64,000 bases of DNA from Gracilaria domingensis (GCA_022539475.1 VCMS01000017.1:527233-591232); one strand, 5' to 3'. Positions 1-10,062 are shown, counted from the stretch's first letter. Made by a program: numbers and translations. The notes: a model not told the origin generated them from the sequence alone.

Positions 1-2
1 CT

Positions 3-563
3 GAATGCGTAACATTGCTTGTGAAGGCAATGGATTATAGTACGGAAAAGCATAAGGATCAGAAAAGAAAGAATAGCAAGGGACATCCCTATATATGTCA
101 CCCAGTCCGAGTCGCTCGAAGATTATTGGTTGATGGAGGTGTCGATGATGTTTCTACTTTAGTGGCAGCTTTGCTGCATGATACGGTTGAAGACACTGAT
201 GCCACTCTGGAAGAAATCGAGCAACTTTTCGGATCAGAAATAGCACATCTTGTTGATGAAGTTTCGGATGACAAATCTCTACCAAAGAAGGTTCGAAAAC
301 AGAAACAGATACAAAATGCACCTTTCATTTCTTGTGAAGCGAAGGTCATAAAGCTGGCAGATAAGTTAGATAACCTGACAGAGTTGGTGGAAATCGCGCC
401 AATCGGCTGGGATCAAGAACGGGTGAAAAATTACTTTGACTGGGCGGAAGCTGTGGTGAAGGGGTTGCGAGGGGTCAATTCTGTCTTAGAAGAACAACTT
501 GACGATGTGTTCTTGAGGAAGGATGTCGCTGCGAAGGCAGCGGGTGATGCCTCGGTAAGTTAG
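3..563 (+). CDS. HDDC3: MESH1/HDDC3-type HD-domain pyrophosphohydrolase, 5' partial
   Basis: Metal-dependent HD phosphohydrolase of the metazoan SpoT homolog (MESH1) group, known to remove the 3' diphosphate of ppGpp and to act on NADPH. The frame is open to the window edge. The first ATG (position 30) lies inside the first helix by comparison with human MESH1, so the true start is probably upstream. Counting from the TTG at 15, the metal-ligand motifs are H29 (ICHP), H55-D56 (LHDTVEDT) and D116 (KLADKLDNL), in the expected order. The fragment ends about 14 residues beyond the usual family C-terminus. A GTAAGT string just before the stop resembles a splice donor, so the last few residues are less certain. 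The single HD domain, without a synthetase or TGS domain, separates it from chloroplast RSH proteins. Confidence 0.88.
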   Translation, partial: ECVTLLVKAMDYSTEKHKDQKRKNSKGHPYICHPVRVARRLLVDGGVDDVSTLVAALLHDTVEDTDATLEEIEQLFGSEIAHLVDEVSDDKSLPKKVRKQKQIQNAPFISCEAKVIKLADKLDNLTELVEIAPIGWDQERVKNYFDWAEAVVKGLRGVNSVLEEQLDDVFLRKDVAAKAAGDASVS

Positions 564-674
564 AGATTTATTGACGCAGTATAGAGCACAATCGCCAGTC
601 CGCGTACTCTTATCATGGATATAGAGATCAGCTTTCTTGATTCACCTTTACTAATAGACAACAGACTACCAGTT

Positions 675-1824
675 TTAATCAAAGAGATCGAACTCAATAT
701 CTTCCTCCTCCTCCTCCTCCTCTTCTTCCTCTGGTTCTTCAGCAGCAGCAGCATCCCCACCCGCGGCTGGCGCCGCAGCAGCAGCGGCCATGGCTGCCAA
801 AGCCTCAGGATCGTCCAATATGGCCTTAATCTTCTCGGCAGCCTTAATCGTGTACTCAGTAGCGAGCGAAACGGCAACGAGGTTCTTGAGACCATTCATT
901 ATAGAATGTGGGACAGAGGCTCTGGTCGGGTATCCAATAGCCAAGGAGACAGCCGCGATGTTCGAGATTCCCTTCAAGAGGGACTCCTTCAGTCGATCGT
1001 CGGTAATGTCAAGAACGTCCGGAGAATAAAGACTCCCCTTGTCATATACTTGCTTGAACTGAAGACCATACGAGAAGGGTTTGATATTCATTTTCGTCAG
1101 TAAGGCAACCTCAGAAGATGAAACCTTTTCACCCTCTTTAAACAGCTCGACGTCGCTCATGATTTCGATCTGACCACGACTGATTTTTGTAGGGATGTTC
1201 AAAGCCTGGAAAAAGGTGGTTTGTGTCGGCTCCATACCGGTTAGACCGGCAGGAATGGTTACTCCGACTTGAGCAACGGCACCAGCGCGAGCCGGTGCCG
1301 GAACCTTGTTCGACACGATCCGATCTCTAACCTCCTTCAAATCGCCCTTCGTGAAAACAAATCCAATGTTGCCCTTGAGATGGTCCACAAGTTGCTTAAG
1401 ATCCGGATTTTCCTCCGCCTTCTCTAAAATAGCCTTCCTCATTTGCGTATTCTTTCCGAAAACAAGGAGACTAGTGACGCAAGCAGAGGAACAAACCGAA
1501 ATTGGAATCATTTTGTGTTAGAAGCCTGCTTGAGCGGACGTCGATCGCATGGGGAAGAGGGACCGGACATGCTTAAACCACTGTTCGAAGTAAAGCAATT
1601 GTGACGAATAGCGAAACACAAGCAACCTACCTGTCTTCCCGAGTGCTAGTGCGGATTTCCTGCATTTGCTTGGAACCAACATTATCAGCGTTAACAAGGA
1701 AGGCCTGATCGTACTCATCGAATGCCGACTGAAGATGAGCTACGTAAGCCATCTTCTTAAGCAACTTGGGTTTGATCGTAACTTCCTCATCGGTAGACGC
1801 CGCGTTTTCAACTAAAGCCGGCAT
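675..1824 (-). CDS. RPLP0: 60S acidic ribosomal stalk protein P0
   Basis: P0 anchors the P1/P2 stalk of the large ribosomal subunit and recruits translation GTPases. Two exons: 1824-1631 and 1470-675, with a 160-nt intron (donor GTAGGT, acceptor ACTAG). The joined CDS is 990 nt, or 329 aa, close to the roughly 320 aa of the family. The join restores the conserved stretch from NADNVGSKQMQEIRTS through LLVFGKNTQMRK. The body has GNIGFVFTKGDL, a typical P0 motif. The C-terminus is an Ala-rich hinge, an uninterrupted acidic run and the terminal DIEFDLFD, equivalent to the universal stalk tail that contacts elongation factors. It is transcribed divergently from GPN3. The N-terminus is about 15 residues longer than in animals. 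Confidence 0.95.
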
Positions 1825-2400
1825 TTTGCTGATCTTTGGTGTTCAGACTTCTTTCTTCAGTTATTCACCTCTCTTCGAGAGCGTTACGGCAACAGATTAA
1901 GGACTAAGCCGGTAGACCGTATTATACTCCTTTAGAGACGGCGCTTGTATCACAGTGTGCGAACGACGTCCACTTCTTCCGGTGTACTGCGATGCTCCTC
2001 GTGTCGACGTCGAGCAAACATGCCGTCGTCGACCCGACGTCGGCTCAACTTCCCCATTTTTTTCGGGATTTCGACAAATGGGAGGTTGCCACGTTTTTCT
2101 CTCTATGTCAAACAAATTTCCACTATTTCCTATCGAAAAAGAAACAGAATCATTCCCAGCAGAAGTTTGTCGTCAGCTCAAACCATTTGGGTCCGGTTCC
2201 TCTCCTCACTAAAACGGTTCATTCGTTCAAACCAGAACGAGTTTTCTGATCCTAAAGGCTCTAGAAGGTTATGTTCAAGAATTATAGAGGCTTAGGAACT
2301 TGCACAACGACCAGGTTTTTCTTCCGATGAAATGTGAATCTTCGATTGATACTCTGTGAGCGTTTATCGAGCACAAAGAAGGAATTCTTATTCTTCCAAG
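1825..2400. promoter_or_regulatory. Divergent intergenic region between RPLP0 and GPN3
   Basis: About 580 bp separate the two start codons, so both promoters and 5' UTRs should lie here. I see no clear TATA box or convincing ORF. The short frames present have no recognisable similarity and overlap each other. Confidence 0.5.
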
Positions 2401-3328
2401 ATGGTCAAATTTGCCCAGGTTGTTCTAGGCCCTGCTGGAAGTGGTAAGAGTACATACTGCGCCGAGCTACAGCGATATTGTAACGACAAGCGACGTGCTA
2501 TTCACGTCATCAATCTCGATCCGGTAAGTGCTGGTTGTAATTGACTTCATTCTTTCACTCTAGTGAAAAGCAGGTGAAGAAAATGTATTTTTATGCTTCA
2601 TTGCTAACTCAAGATTACGCATTTCGTTACGAAAGGCTGCTGAAGAATTTAAATACGCCGTTTCCGTAGACATACGAGATTTGATTTCTGTGGACGAGGT
2701 CGGGGAGGAGCTTTCGTTGGGGCCAAATGGGGCTCTTGTGTATTGTATGGAGTTCATGCTGCACAACATGGAATGGTTGGAGGAGAAGCTGGATGCCTTC
2801 ATTGATAATGATTACCTGGTATTTGACCTGCCAGGACAAATAGAGCTTTATACCCACTTTCCGTTTATGAGAGAACTTATTCTCAAGTTGATTCGATGGG
2901 ATTTCAGGATACAAGCGCTTTATTTCTTGGATTCACAGTTTATGGCAGATTCATCCAAGTTTTTTGGAGGGTGTATCACAGCACTTTCGGCTATGCTTCA
3001 ACTCGAAGTTTCTCATTTAAACGTGATGTCAAAGATGGATTTGACGCGTAACATGGCTAAACGAAGAGTTGAAGACTTTATGGACGCTGATGTCGATACA
3101 CTTGTGGGTGAGATATCAAAGTCAACGGCTCCAAGGTTTCAAAGGCTCAACAACGCAATGGGTTCATTACTTGATGATTTTGGAATGGTCAGTTTCGTGC
3201 CCTTAGACTTAACTGACGATGAGTCGATTGCAGCTCTTCTTCTAATGGTTGATCTTGCACTGCAATACGAAGATGAACTTGATCAAAATGTGCAAGTCCC
3301 TGACGAAAGGGATGAAGATTCAGAATGA
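2401..3328 (+). CDS. GPN3: GPN-loop GTPase 3
   Basis: Small GTPase required for assembly and nuclear import of RNA polymerase II, working with GPN1. Exon 1 is 2401-2523 and exon 2 is 2636-3328, joined at VINLDP/AAEEF. The 112-nt intron has a GTAAGT donor, an AAAG acceptor and a TGCTAAC-like branch site about 30 nt upstream of the acceptor. The product is 271 aa (human GPN3 has 284). Motifs in order: P-loop GPAGSGKST near residue 10; the family-defining GPN loop (LGPNGAL) near residue 70; G3 DLPGQIELYTHFP; G4 SKMDL; and a C-terminal acidic tail. The sequence matches GPN3 better than GPN1 or GPN2, for example DSQFM and DDESI. The ATG at 2401 is the only one that precedes the P-loop at the usual distance. 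Confidence 0.94.
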
Positions 3329-4084
3329 CGAGGGAGAGGAACGCTTGTTTATTTTGTGCTTGGCGCCCTTATGGTGAAGGGCTTTGGCTCTGGTGCACTT
3401 GGTACGTCGCTGACGAAAGAGCATTGAAATATCGAAGTTGTCTAGAAGATGCATCTAGTCTTTGCATGCGTCTTGTCTCCTAAGGTGAAGCCTAAGCGAA
3501 AGCTCATAGTAGAAGGGCATGCGGTAAATGCTTTCTGTTGTCCATAACCTCCCCCACTTCGCCCACTACTGAAACGCGAGAGTCGCCGCAAGCTGCTTGC
3601 ACAGTACACTTTACTGAGTACAGAGGCAAATAGCATCATTTCAACACGGCACAAATTCGCCGGAATGTGAAGGTGCCGTACTGGTCAAAACTTTTGACTC
3701 AAAAGACTAGCCTAAATAGTATTTAAATAGTATTTAGATTGGGATGATTTCTGCTGCGGATACGCGTCCGCAGGGCCGCACTAGCTAGAGATTGCAATTG
3801 ATTTCTTGTGGCTTCCTCGCATCATGCGAGTCGCATGTAGGTTCCCTGGAACATGACATACCAAGTTTTGGCCGTACCAAACATGCGACTACGTAAATTC
3901 TTCTGTTAGCAGAGAAGTTAGCCGAGTGCTTTACAGAAGTGCCTAGTTTCTCGTCCGGCTACAGAAAGACCCATTCATAGGGGCACACTATTAGAGCGGA
4001 ACTATCATTGGCATCTCACCTCCCCCAAGGATTCCGTAGAGAACCTCGCAGTCCATCACCTAGCCATTGAGAACAGTTCGAATC
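3329..4084. other. Intergenic region between GPN3 and CMC4, rich in short palindromes
   Basis: It holds the GPN3 3' UTR and the presumed CMC4 promoter. No convincing protein is seen; a 70-codon minus-strand frame at 3442-3654 has no recognisable features. The stretch 3684-3900 contains several inverted repeats, listed separately. Confidence 0.5.
3684..3900. repeat. Cluster of short palindromes and inverted repeats
   Basis: Elements read directly: 3684-3698 (7-bp arms around one base); 3712-3737 (26-bp AT-rich palindrome with two mismatches, also readable as a repeated 11-mer); 3754-3773 (7-bp arms, 6-nt loop); 3823-3837 (CATGCGA arms around one base); and 10-bp arms at 3829-3838 and 3891-3900. 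Role unknown: structured RNA, 3' UTR fold or remnant of a small inverted-repeat element. Confidence 0.6.
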
Positions 4085-4294
4085 ATGCCAACATACACAG
4101 AAGATGACTCAAAGCTTAGCTATGAGGAAAACGCATGCCACCGATACGCCTGTGCAATTCAAGACTGCCTTAAGAGGAAAAACTATGACGAGAAAAAGTG
4201 TCGCAAGGAGATCGAGCAGTGGAAACTGTGTTTGAAAACCGTCCGGGATGAGTTAGGGATGACGGAAGACTCGGGAAAGGAAAGTAAGTCATAA
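4085..4294 (+). CDS. CMC4: Twin CX9C mitochondrial intermembrane-space protein, CMC4-like
   Basis: A 69-aa protein with two CX9C motifs (CHRYACAIQDC and CRKEIEQWKLC) in a helix-turn-helix, the coiled-coil-helix-coiled-coil-helix fold oxidised by MIA40 in the mitochondrial intermembrane space. An extra Cys inside the first motif (ACAIQDC), the spacing, and a short N-terminus starting MPTYTEDD fit the CMC4/p8-MTCP1 family (ACEIQKC in human). The ATG at 4085 was chosen because an in-frame TTG at 4067 is the only alternative start upstream. Family function is not fully defined, but members are linked to respiratory-chain biogenesis. It lies about 750 bp downstream of GPN3 on the same strand, and its 3' end faces the next gene. 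Confidence 0.8.
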   Translation: MPTYTEDDSKLSYEENACHRYACAIQDCLKRKNYDEKKCRKEIEQWKLCLKTVRDELGMTEDSGKESKS

Positions 4295-4340
4295 GTAACA
4301 AGTTATGGCATACAAAGCGTGAACTTCACGCGCGGTCTAG

Positions 4341-5906
4341 TTATGCTGCCTGATATTCCGAGGACTTGAGTGGAGCCGTGTCCTCGGCATCAGCCTTTCG
4401 CGAAGAATATAGCTTCCACCAATACAAGAAGGAGAATACTAAGAAGAAGGTGACAATGGTCACAACACTATCTGCCGTTCGAAGGAATCCAGAATGTTTG
4501 AAGCGTCGGGGGGCTCGACACTCCTTCAATAAACCAAACTCGACATTTCGAAACGATTTGATGGGAATCGTGATGACTATGAGAGACTGTCCACGCTTTT
4601 TGCAGATCATTCTCAGCCTTAGGCGGAGAAGATCGTTGTGAGCCAATACTCCTCCTTCCTGAATATGTGACACCGCCCCCTGTGTATCGGTTATACTCGC
4701 CAAGGCAGAAACCACGTCATGCTTCTCAACTGATACGAGTATAGGATCCATCTGAATAGAGTTGCCATCATTTGTGAGCCAGAAGTCTTTGAAACGGACT
4801 GTGGAGTTGACGCGTGGAACCATGTCTTTGACATCATTAGCAGTTAAACGCGAAGCCCTTTCCCATTCTCGTGCAGCGGTGCCATCGTTAACGACGTCGT
4901 TGCGGTTCCAAGATGTAGTTCCAATCATCAGACCTTTCACATTGCCACCGCCACAATCCTTTAACCAGGCGGCTTGCAGATTATTAAAGGGCAGCAATGG
5001 AATACTTATAGACACGTTGGATTGTCCCTTGATCTGACATTCGTAGAGGATATGGATAATAGACGTTTCTGACTGTCTCAGTACACCACCAAATATGGGT
5101 CCCTTTGGAACGACATTCATACCTGCATTGCTAGAGTTGACTGATATATGAAAGAATTCCTGGGTCGTGGCTGGTGGTTTCAGTCTGAGATACAGCTTGG
5201 TGCTCATGATATGAGGACCAACGACAAGAGGTTGGTTTGACGTTGCAAAGGGCACTGCTGGCCTCTGCCCAGGACCGATGGTCGGATCGTCGTAGTAGCC
5301 AAACTCAATAAGTTCGTGCGTGCCTTGACCACATGTCTTTCGAAAGGAAAACACCACTGACAGGCTATCCACAACAGGGAAGACGACGGTGATGGTAACA
5401 TTTCGCAAGTTGGGAGCGTTTGGATCCACCTGACAATCGTGAACGATTGTAAAGGTTCCAGAATGCTCCTCATCATCATCGTAGAACTCTATGACCTTTG
5501 GACGGGCAATAGCCGAATCCGATGACGAACACTGCGGACTGAGTATTTCATAAGCAACGAAGGTGCCATAGGAGAATTCGAAAGCAGTTCTATCGGTGTA
5601 CTGGTCTTGGTGGTAGAGATCAGAGGAAACTGAGGTGTTTGATGGCTCCTGAGACTGTGGAACCCACCTGGCGTGCACTGAGCCGTCTTTAAATATTATG
5701 TGATCATCTGGCGAGACTGGTCTCGGGTTGGTCTCGTAATCATCTGCAAGCAGGAGTGTAAACATGTTGAAGGCTTTGTGAGTATCGTTTCTCTGAGCAT
5801 TCAGACTGTCTGTGGTTTGTTGCTCGACATTTTCCGCGGAAGTGGGCGTTGCGCGGGAGAGCAGAATGAGTAGAAAGAGAGCGGTAGAAGCGACGAACTG
5901 ACTCAT
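4341..5906 (-). CDS. Unrecognised type I membrane protein with three Cys-pair beta repeats
   Basis: A 521-aa protein, family not recognised. The start at 5906 begins with a good signal peptide (residues 1 to about 24, ending TPTSA). A single hydrophobic helix at about 480-498 and a short cytosolic tail follow, so the bulk should face the lumen or outside. The ectodomain has three related segments. Each has a Cys, a beta-like run ending in Ile/Phe-Pro, then a Lys-x-Cys about 28-34 residues later: Cys pairs near 158/192, 290/318 and 435/463 (KTC, KDC, KEC). The last repeat sits directly before the membrane segment. Several NxT/S sites are present. The tail contains YQAA at the C-terminus. The gene is convergent with CMC4 and divergent from the PPP4R1-like gene. 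An in-frame GTG/TTG extension upstream was not used. Confidence 0.75.
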   Translation of the reverse strand: MSQFVASTALFLLILLSRATPTSAENVEQQTTDSLNAQRNDTHKAFNMFTLLLADDYETNPRPVSPDDHIIFKDGSVHARWVPQSQEPSNTSVSSDLYHQDQYTDRTAFEFSYGTFVAYEILSPQCSSSDSAIARPKVIEFYDDDEEHSGTFTIVHDCQVDPNAPNLRNVTITVVFPVVDSLSVVFSFRKTCGQGTHELIEFGYYDDPTIGPGQRPAVPFATSNQPLVVGPHIMSTKLYLRLKPPATTQEFFHISVNSSNAGMNVVPKGPIFGGVLRQSETSIIHILYECQIKGQSNVSISIPLLPFNNLQAAWLKDCGGGNVKGLMIGTTSWNRNDVVNDGTAAREWERASRLTANDVKDMVPRVNSTVRFKDFWLTNDGNSIQMDPILVSVEKHDVVSALASITDTQGAVSHIQEGGVLAHNDLLRLRLRMICKKRGQSLIVITIPIKSFRNVEFGLLKECRAPRRFKHSGFLRTADSVVTIVTFFLVFSFLYWWKLYSSRKADAEDTAPLKSSEYQAA

Positions 5907-7019
5907 TGTGTGTGGTGAACGAACAAGTAGCTCGAAGAATGGCATCGGGAGGGTGTTCCAGAACTATGTTGGAGGTGCGGCAGACACAGAGGACACGACA
6001 GAGCTCAAGACTGAAAGGTGGTGGCACTGCGAACGATGTGAAGGATTTATGTGCAGAGGTTTCGCAACTGACAGTAACGATGGCGAAACTGTGTGTGGCA
6101 GATTTCGCGAGCGAAAAGAAGGCGTTTGTGGGTCATTTTTGTGGCGGTTACGGCGGAGAAGTAGAAGTGCGGCAAATGCTACTATTCTGCCCATTTCGGA
6201 GCGGAGGGGGATCGAAACGCGCCGTGCGGGCGGGAGAGGCCGTGGTACAAGGCCGAGCACAAAGGGTTTTTCGGGCGAAGACGATATGGAAAAGAGTGCT
6301 CGTCGAAGCGTGGAGGCGGCGAGGCGCGGGCGCGGCGTTTTCCGAGGGTAGGCTATCTACACGGTACTAGGAAGAGTTTATAGCGAGGGGTAAGCTGCAA
6401 TCTCGCGACGGGGAAGGGCATCGAAGAGCGGGAGAGGTGGGACACGCCCCACGCGGCGGATCAGCCGGGCGAGCAGTGGCCAATCGGCCGCCACTCGCAG
6501 CACTGCATTGCGCTGCGCGCTCGCGCGTGCGCGCGCGTGTGCACGCTGTAGGGCGCGCGCTGGCCGCGCCGTTTGAAACAATGCAAGCGCTGGCGGCGGT
6601 GCTGACACGCGCGGTCCAATCGGCGCGCGCGGGTGCGGCGCGTGCTTCGCCGCAGCTGTTTCCCCTGCTCGCTGCGTCGCCATTCTGATCTTGGCCCCCT
6701 CACACTGCGCTCCCGACGCGTGTCTTTACAGGTACAGCCGCTCCTTTATTTACCAAACTGCGCGCTGAGTTGCTCCCGCCTCCCACGCCGTCGTCTCACA
6801 GCCCCCTCGCCCCTGCCCCCCGCCCTCCGCGGTTCTGCGCGTCTCTGAGGCCGACCCTGTCGCGTTCATCAGCGCCCTCGTCGGTCGCGCGTCTGCCCTT
6901 CCGCTCTTTGCCTCCTCGGTTGCCGGCGCTCTGCGGCGCGAACCCCTTGCGCTTCATCCCCGCCCCCGCTCCACGTCCAGTCTCGCAGAGCTACTCTGAG
7001 TTTGAGCGACACTATCGTC
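5907..7019. promoter_or_regulatory. GC-rich divergent promoter region
   Basis: About 1.1 kb between two divergent start codons. Positions roughly 6200-7000 are much richer in G+C and CpG than the surroundings, like a CpG island, and become C/T-rich just before the ATG at 7020. Several frames are open here only because stop codons are rare in GC-rich DNA. I do not call any as genes. Confidence 0.5.
6522..6546. repeat. Alternating purine-pyrimidine tract
   Basis: 25 nt of uninterrupted pyrimidine-purine alternation, mainly CG with a few TG/CA steps, inside the GC-rich promoter region. Such tracts favour Z-DNA under negative supercoiling. Confidence 0.8.
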
Positions 7020-9740
7020 ATGTCTGAGATACCACGCCACTTTGAAGCCTTTTATTCCCAGTATGATCTCCCGGCCCGCTTTAACCCCGACCACATTGAC
7101 CAGCGCGAGAGCAAGTATCGCTCTGTCTACACATCATTGCTCACAACTGAGCCCCCAATAGCACCAGCAGATGCTTTACTCCAATACGTTCCCTACAGCA
7201 TTGAAAAGGCCGGCCCAGGAAACTATGGTACAAAGCAGTTTGATGAAGGCGCTGAGATGGTTCTCCTCAACGACGAGATCCTCGCCAGCGTTCCCAACGC
7301 AACACTTGTACTCACGGACGGCAATGAACTTGAACGAGTCTCTGTTCTATTCCAGTTCCCTCAGTTCCTTGAACACTGTCCCAACGAATGTATCAACATT
7401 ATGGTACCATGCATCTGCTCAAGCGCTTTGGAATGGAGTCTTGACACTCAAAGTGCTGCCACAGAGGCGCTTTTCTTCGTCGTCAGCAGAACTGTGCCCC
7501 AGCATATTGCGAAACATATCGCCTGGGCCTCCCTAACCATTGCGTCAAAGACAGAATCTGCCCAACTGTTTGACTCCTGCGCGGAGCTAGTATCTATGGT
7601 TCTCCCACAACTGCATCGCTATGATGTTCTCCAACTTGTTGCTCCTGACACTATTGACAGGGCCCTTTCAAACAGAATTCATGATCGAAGGCTAGCAGCA
7701 CGAGTCATTGGCTCTTTCAACGATGCCCTTACACGCCGAGAAGTGCAAAACATATTTGAAGATACTGCTCTATCGCTCGCCCAAGATGATGATCCTCTTG
7801 TCCGCTCCCTAGTAGCCCAAAGCACCGCTTCTATTGCCTCCTATTTGCCCATTTCCGCTGCTGAGAAACGTATCTGGCCCCTCCTCAAGATGCTGATGTC
7901 AGATGACAAAGTCGCCAGTGTTCGCGCCGCTGCCCTACGGGCATTGGCCAAATCTGCCCAGGCTCATAGTGGTACAGAGAACACTTCGCCCTTGTACGAG
8001 GCTCTACTCAAGCCCATTTTTCTCGATGAGTGTAGGGTGGCGATTCGGGTTGCCGCCACAGATCTGAGAGATGTTGATGACGACACATATCTCATGCTCG
8101 AAATCTTCGCAGAAGTTTATGGTCACTTCCTTTGCTCTGTCTCCCATCTTTTGAACACCGAAAAGGAGTCATGGGTCATGATTCTGAATACTTTACGACA
8201 AATGGTTACTTGTAATGGACCTACAGTTCGACATTGGTGTGCTTTCAACATGCCTGCTGTTGTTACGGTTTGTGCAGTAGAAAAGATTGAACACCTCAAT
8301 GGCATTATTCCTGCCCTTGCCGCTGACTCCGATGTCGAAACTCGAGTAACACTCGCAGCTGGTATTCACGAAATCGCAATGGCTCATGGAGCTCTACGTC
8401 AAGACGTGATTAGGGCCATCAACGCTCTCTTTATGGACGAAAACGCAGAGGTCCGTATGAAAGTACTTGCCCATTTCTCGGAGTTGCTCATCCTCCTCTC
8501 ACCTGGTGAAAAAGCCAATCACGCCTTGGCTAAAGCTCAAATCAGAGCTTCAGAAGCAGGAAACGTTTCTAGGAGGGCTGAGGCAACAGCAAACACACAG
8601 CCTGATTCCTCTCAAAACGAAATGCGCCGACTCAAACCGATGTTTACGTCCTTGGAGATGATGTCGTTTGACTCATGGCGCACTCAAAAGCTGTTAGCAG
8701 AAGAACTTCGGAAGTCTGCTAATCTCATTCCACAGGAGATGCTTTGTGAGCACGTAGCTCCTCTTTTGTTTCAAATGGCTCGCGAGAGTACCTTTTCAGT
8801 CCGCAAGTCGGCCATGCAGGCCTTGATCTATACCGTCAGGTACATCCCCGACGTTCGACGACGAAATCATATTCTCAAACATTTTCGAAACGAATGGGCA
8901 CGCGGAAAAGTATACTGGACACGACTTGCATACATTGAAGCCGCCAAATGTGCAAGAGAAATGTTTTCATCTCGTCTATTTACTCAGTTGTTCAAGGAGG
9001 AGATTCTTTCTATGTACTCCGATCTCGTACCAAACGTGAGACTCAGACTAGTGCAGTTTTTGAGCTACGTTGCTCCTATCTGGAAAGAGTTTCCAGATTT
9101 CCTCGAGACTTTATCGAAGTTGGTGGAAGACAAAGATCTTGAGGTGTCTCGTGAAGCCGAAATGCTTTTGAAGAAGCTGCCAGGCATAGAGATGCCATCT
9201 GCGATCGAAATGGAGAAGGACAAAGCCCTTGAGGCGGCAGAATCGGGATTCTACGTTCACCGAGCCCGAAAGAAGAGAAAGGTTCAATCCAAGACTGGTC
9301 ATGCCCGATTCATTTATCAACGCACCAAAAGCGGCAAGGTCAAGTTATCACCTTCCCAGGGCGAAGTGAAGAAGAATAATCCTTCTATCCGTCACAGTAA
9401 TCTTGAATTGTCTACGGATAACCCACAGCATGATTCTTTGACGACATCCGCACCAAATGAGGGTAATGAAACATCACAGTCTGTTAATTCAACCCTTGAG
9501 GGGGGCGTCCATAAAGATCTTCGCGATAAGGCCGCAACCAAGCCGAATGCTCCCGGAAACAATATCAGGCAAGAAACTGAGGCGTCTCCGAGCAGCGGAG
9601 AAACGAATGTTTCACCGAAAGAGTATTCACCCAGTAGTGAAGGGAACGGGGGGGCACATCAAAGAAGAAGGGCTTTTTCGCAAGGCTTTTGTCTAGCTGC
9701 TTTGGCAGATAATCTTCTTCAGCAGATCATGATACGATGA
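7020..9740 (+). CDS. HEAT-repeat phosphatase regulatory subunit, PPP4R1-like (paralog 1)
   Basis: A 906-aa, mostly alpha-helical protein built from HEAT repeats over residues about 100-740, followed by a charged, probably disordered tail. Blocks resemble protein phosphatase 4 regulatory subunit 1 and more distantly the PP2A scaffold A subunit: CNGPTVRHWCAFNMPAVV, then a repeat ending AAGIHEIAMAHG (IHELAVILG in human PPP4R1), NWRT-type and VPNVRLRLVQFL repeats. Inferred role: scaffold bringing substrates to a PP2A-family catalytic subunit. A basic stretch ARKKRKV near residue 745 could be a nuclear signal. The ATG at 7020 was chosen; only a TTG precedes it. A second, diverged copy lies tail to tail at 12295-14850. 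Assignment to PPP4R1 rather than generic HEAT proteins is moderately sure. Confidence 0.85.
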   Translation: MSEIPRHFEAFYSQYDLPARFNPDHIDQRESKYRSVYTSLLTTEPPIAPADALLQYVPYSIEKAGPGNYGTKQFDEGAEMVLLNDEILASVPNATLVLTDGNELERVSVLFQFPQFLEHCPNECINIMVPCICSSALEWSLDTQSAATEALFFVVSRTVPQHIAKHIAWASLTIASKTESAQLFDSCAELVSMVLPQLHRYDVLQLVAPDTIDRALSNRIHDRRLAARVIGSFNDALTRREVQNIFEDTALSLAQDDDPLVRSLVAQSTASIASYLPISAAEKRIWPLLKMLMSDDKVASVRAAALRALAKSAQAHSGTENTSPLYEALLKPIFLDECRVAIRVAATDLRDVDDDTYLMLEIFAEVYGHFLCSVSHLLNTEKESWVMILNTLRQMVTCNGPTVRHWCAFNMPAVVTVCAVEKIEHLNGIIPALAADSDVETRVTLAAGIHEIAMAHGALRQDVIRAINALFMDENAEVRMKVLAHFSELLILLSPGEKANHALAKAQIRASEAGNVSRRAEATANTQPDSSQNEMRRLKPMFTSLEMMSFDSWRTQKLLAEELRKSANLIPQEMLCEHVAPLLFQMARESTFSVRKSAMQALIYTVRYIPDVRRRNHILKHFRNEWARGKVYWTRLAYIEAAKCAREMFSSRLFTQLFKEEILSMYSDLVPNVRLRLVQFLSYVAPIWKEFPDFLETLSKLVEDKDLEVSREAEMLLKKLPGIEMPSAIEMEKDKALEAAESGFYVHRARKKRKVQSKTGHARFIYQRTKSGKVKLSPSQGEVKKNNPSIRHSNLELSTDNPQHDSLTTSAPNEGNETSQSVNSTLEGGVHKDLRDKAATKPNAPGNNIRQETEASPSSGETNVSPKEYSPSSEGNGGAHQRRRAFSQGFCLAALADNLLQQIMIR

Positions 9741-10062
9741 ACTATAATCGATCAGGGAAAAGTAAGCTCTTGGCATAAGAACTATTGTAAATACATGTTC
9801 CATGAACAACCTTCTCAATGAAGCAATCAAGACGTGTTTCCCTTTAAAACTGGCAGCGCTTGTGACTGATCGCACATTTTCTGCTCCTTCAGGAATTTGG
9901 GGTTCTGAGTCAGCTGAGAAGTGCTGGTATTTTCGATTTCATTCTGTTCGTTCCGAACTCCAACGAAAACATGATACATATTTAGGTTCCAGACTGCTGA
10001 ATAGTACCTGCTGTACTTGCAGCAATGTCGTACCTCAGCCGAAAGCTCAGAGAGGGATATAC

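Noticed and set aside
558-563. GTAAGT at the end of the MESH1 frame as a true splice donor
   Set aside because: The protein already covers the whole HD domain and slightly exceeds family length, so an additional exon is not required.
5906-6370. Two overlapping plus-strand frames of about 150 codons in the divergent promoter
   Set aside because: Arg/Gly/Glu-rich, in GC-rich DNA, overlapping each other and the start of the minus-strand gene; no protein-like features.
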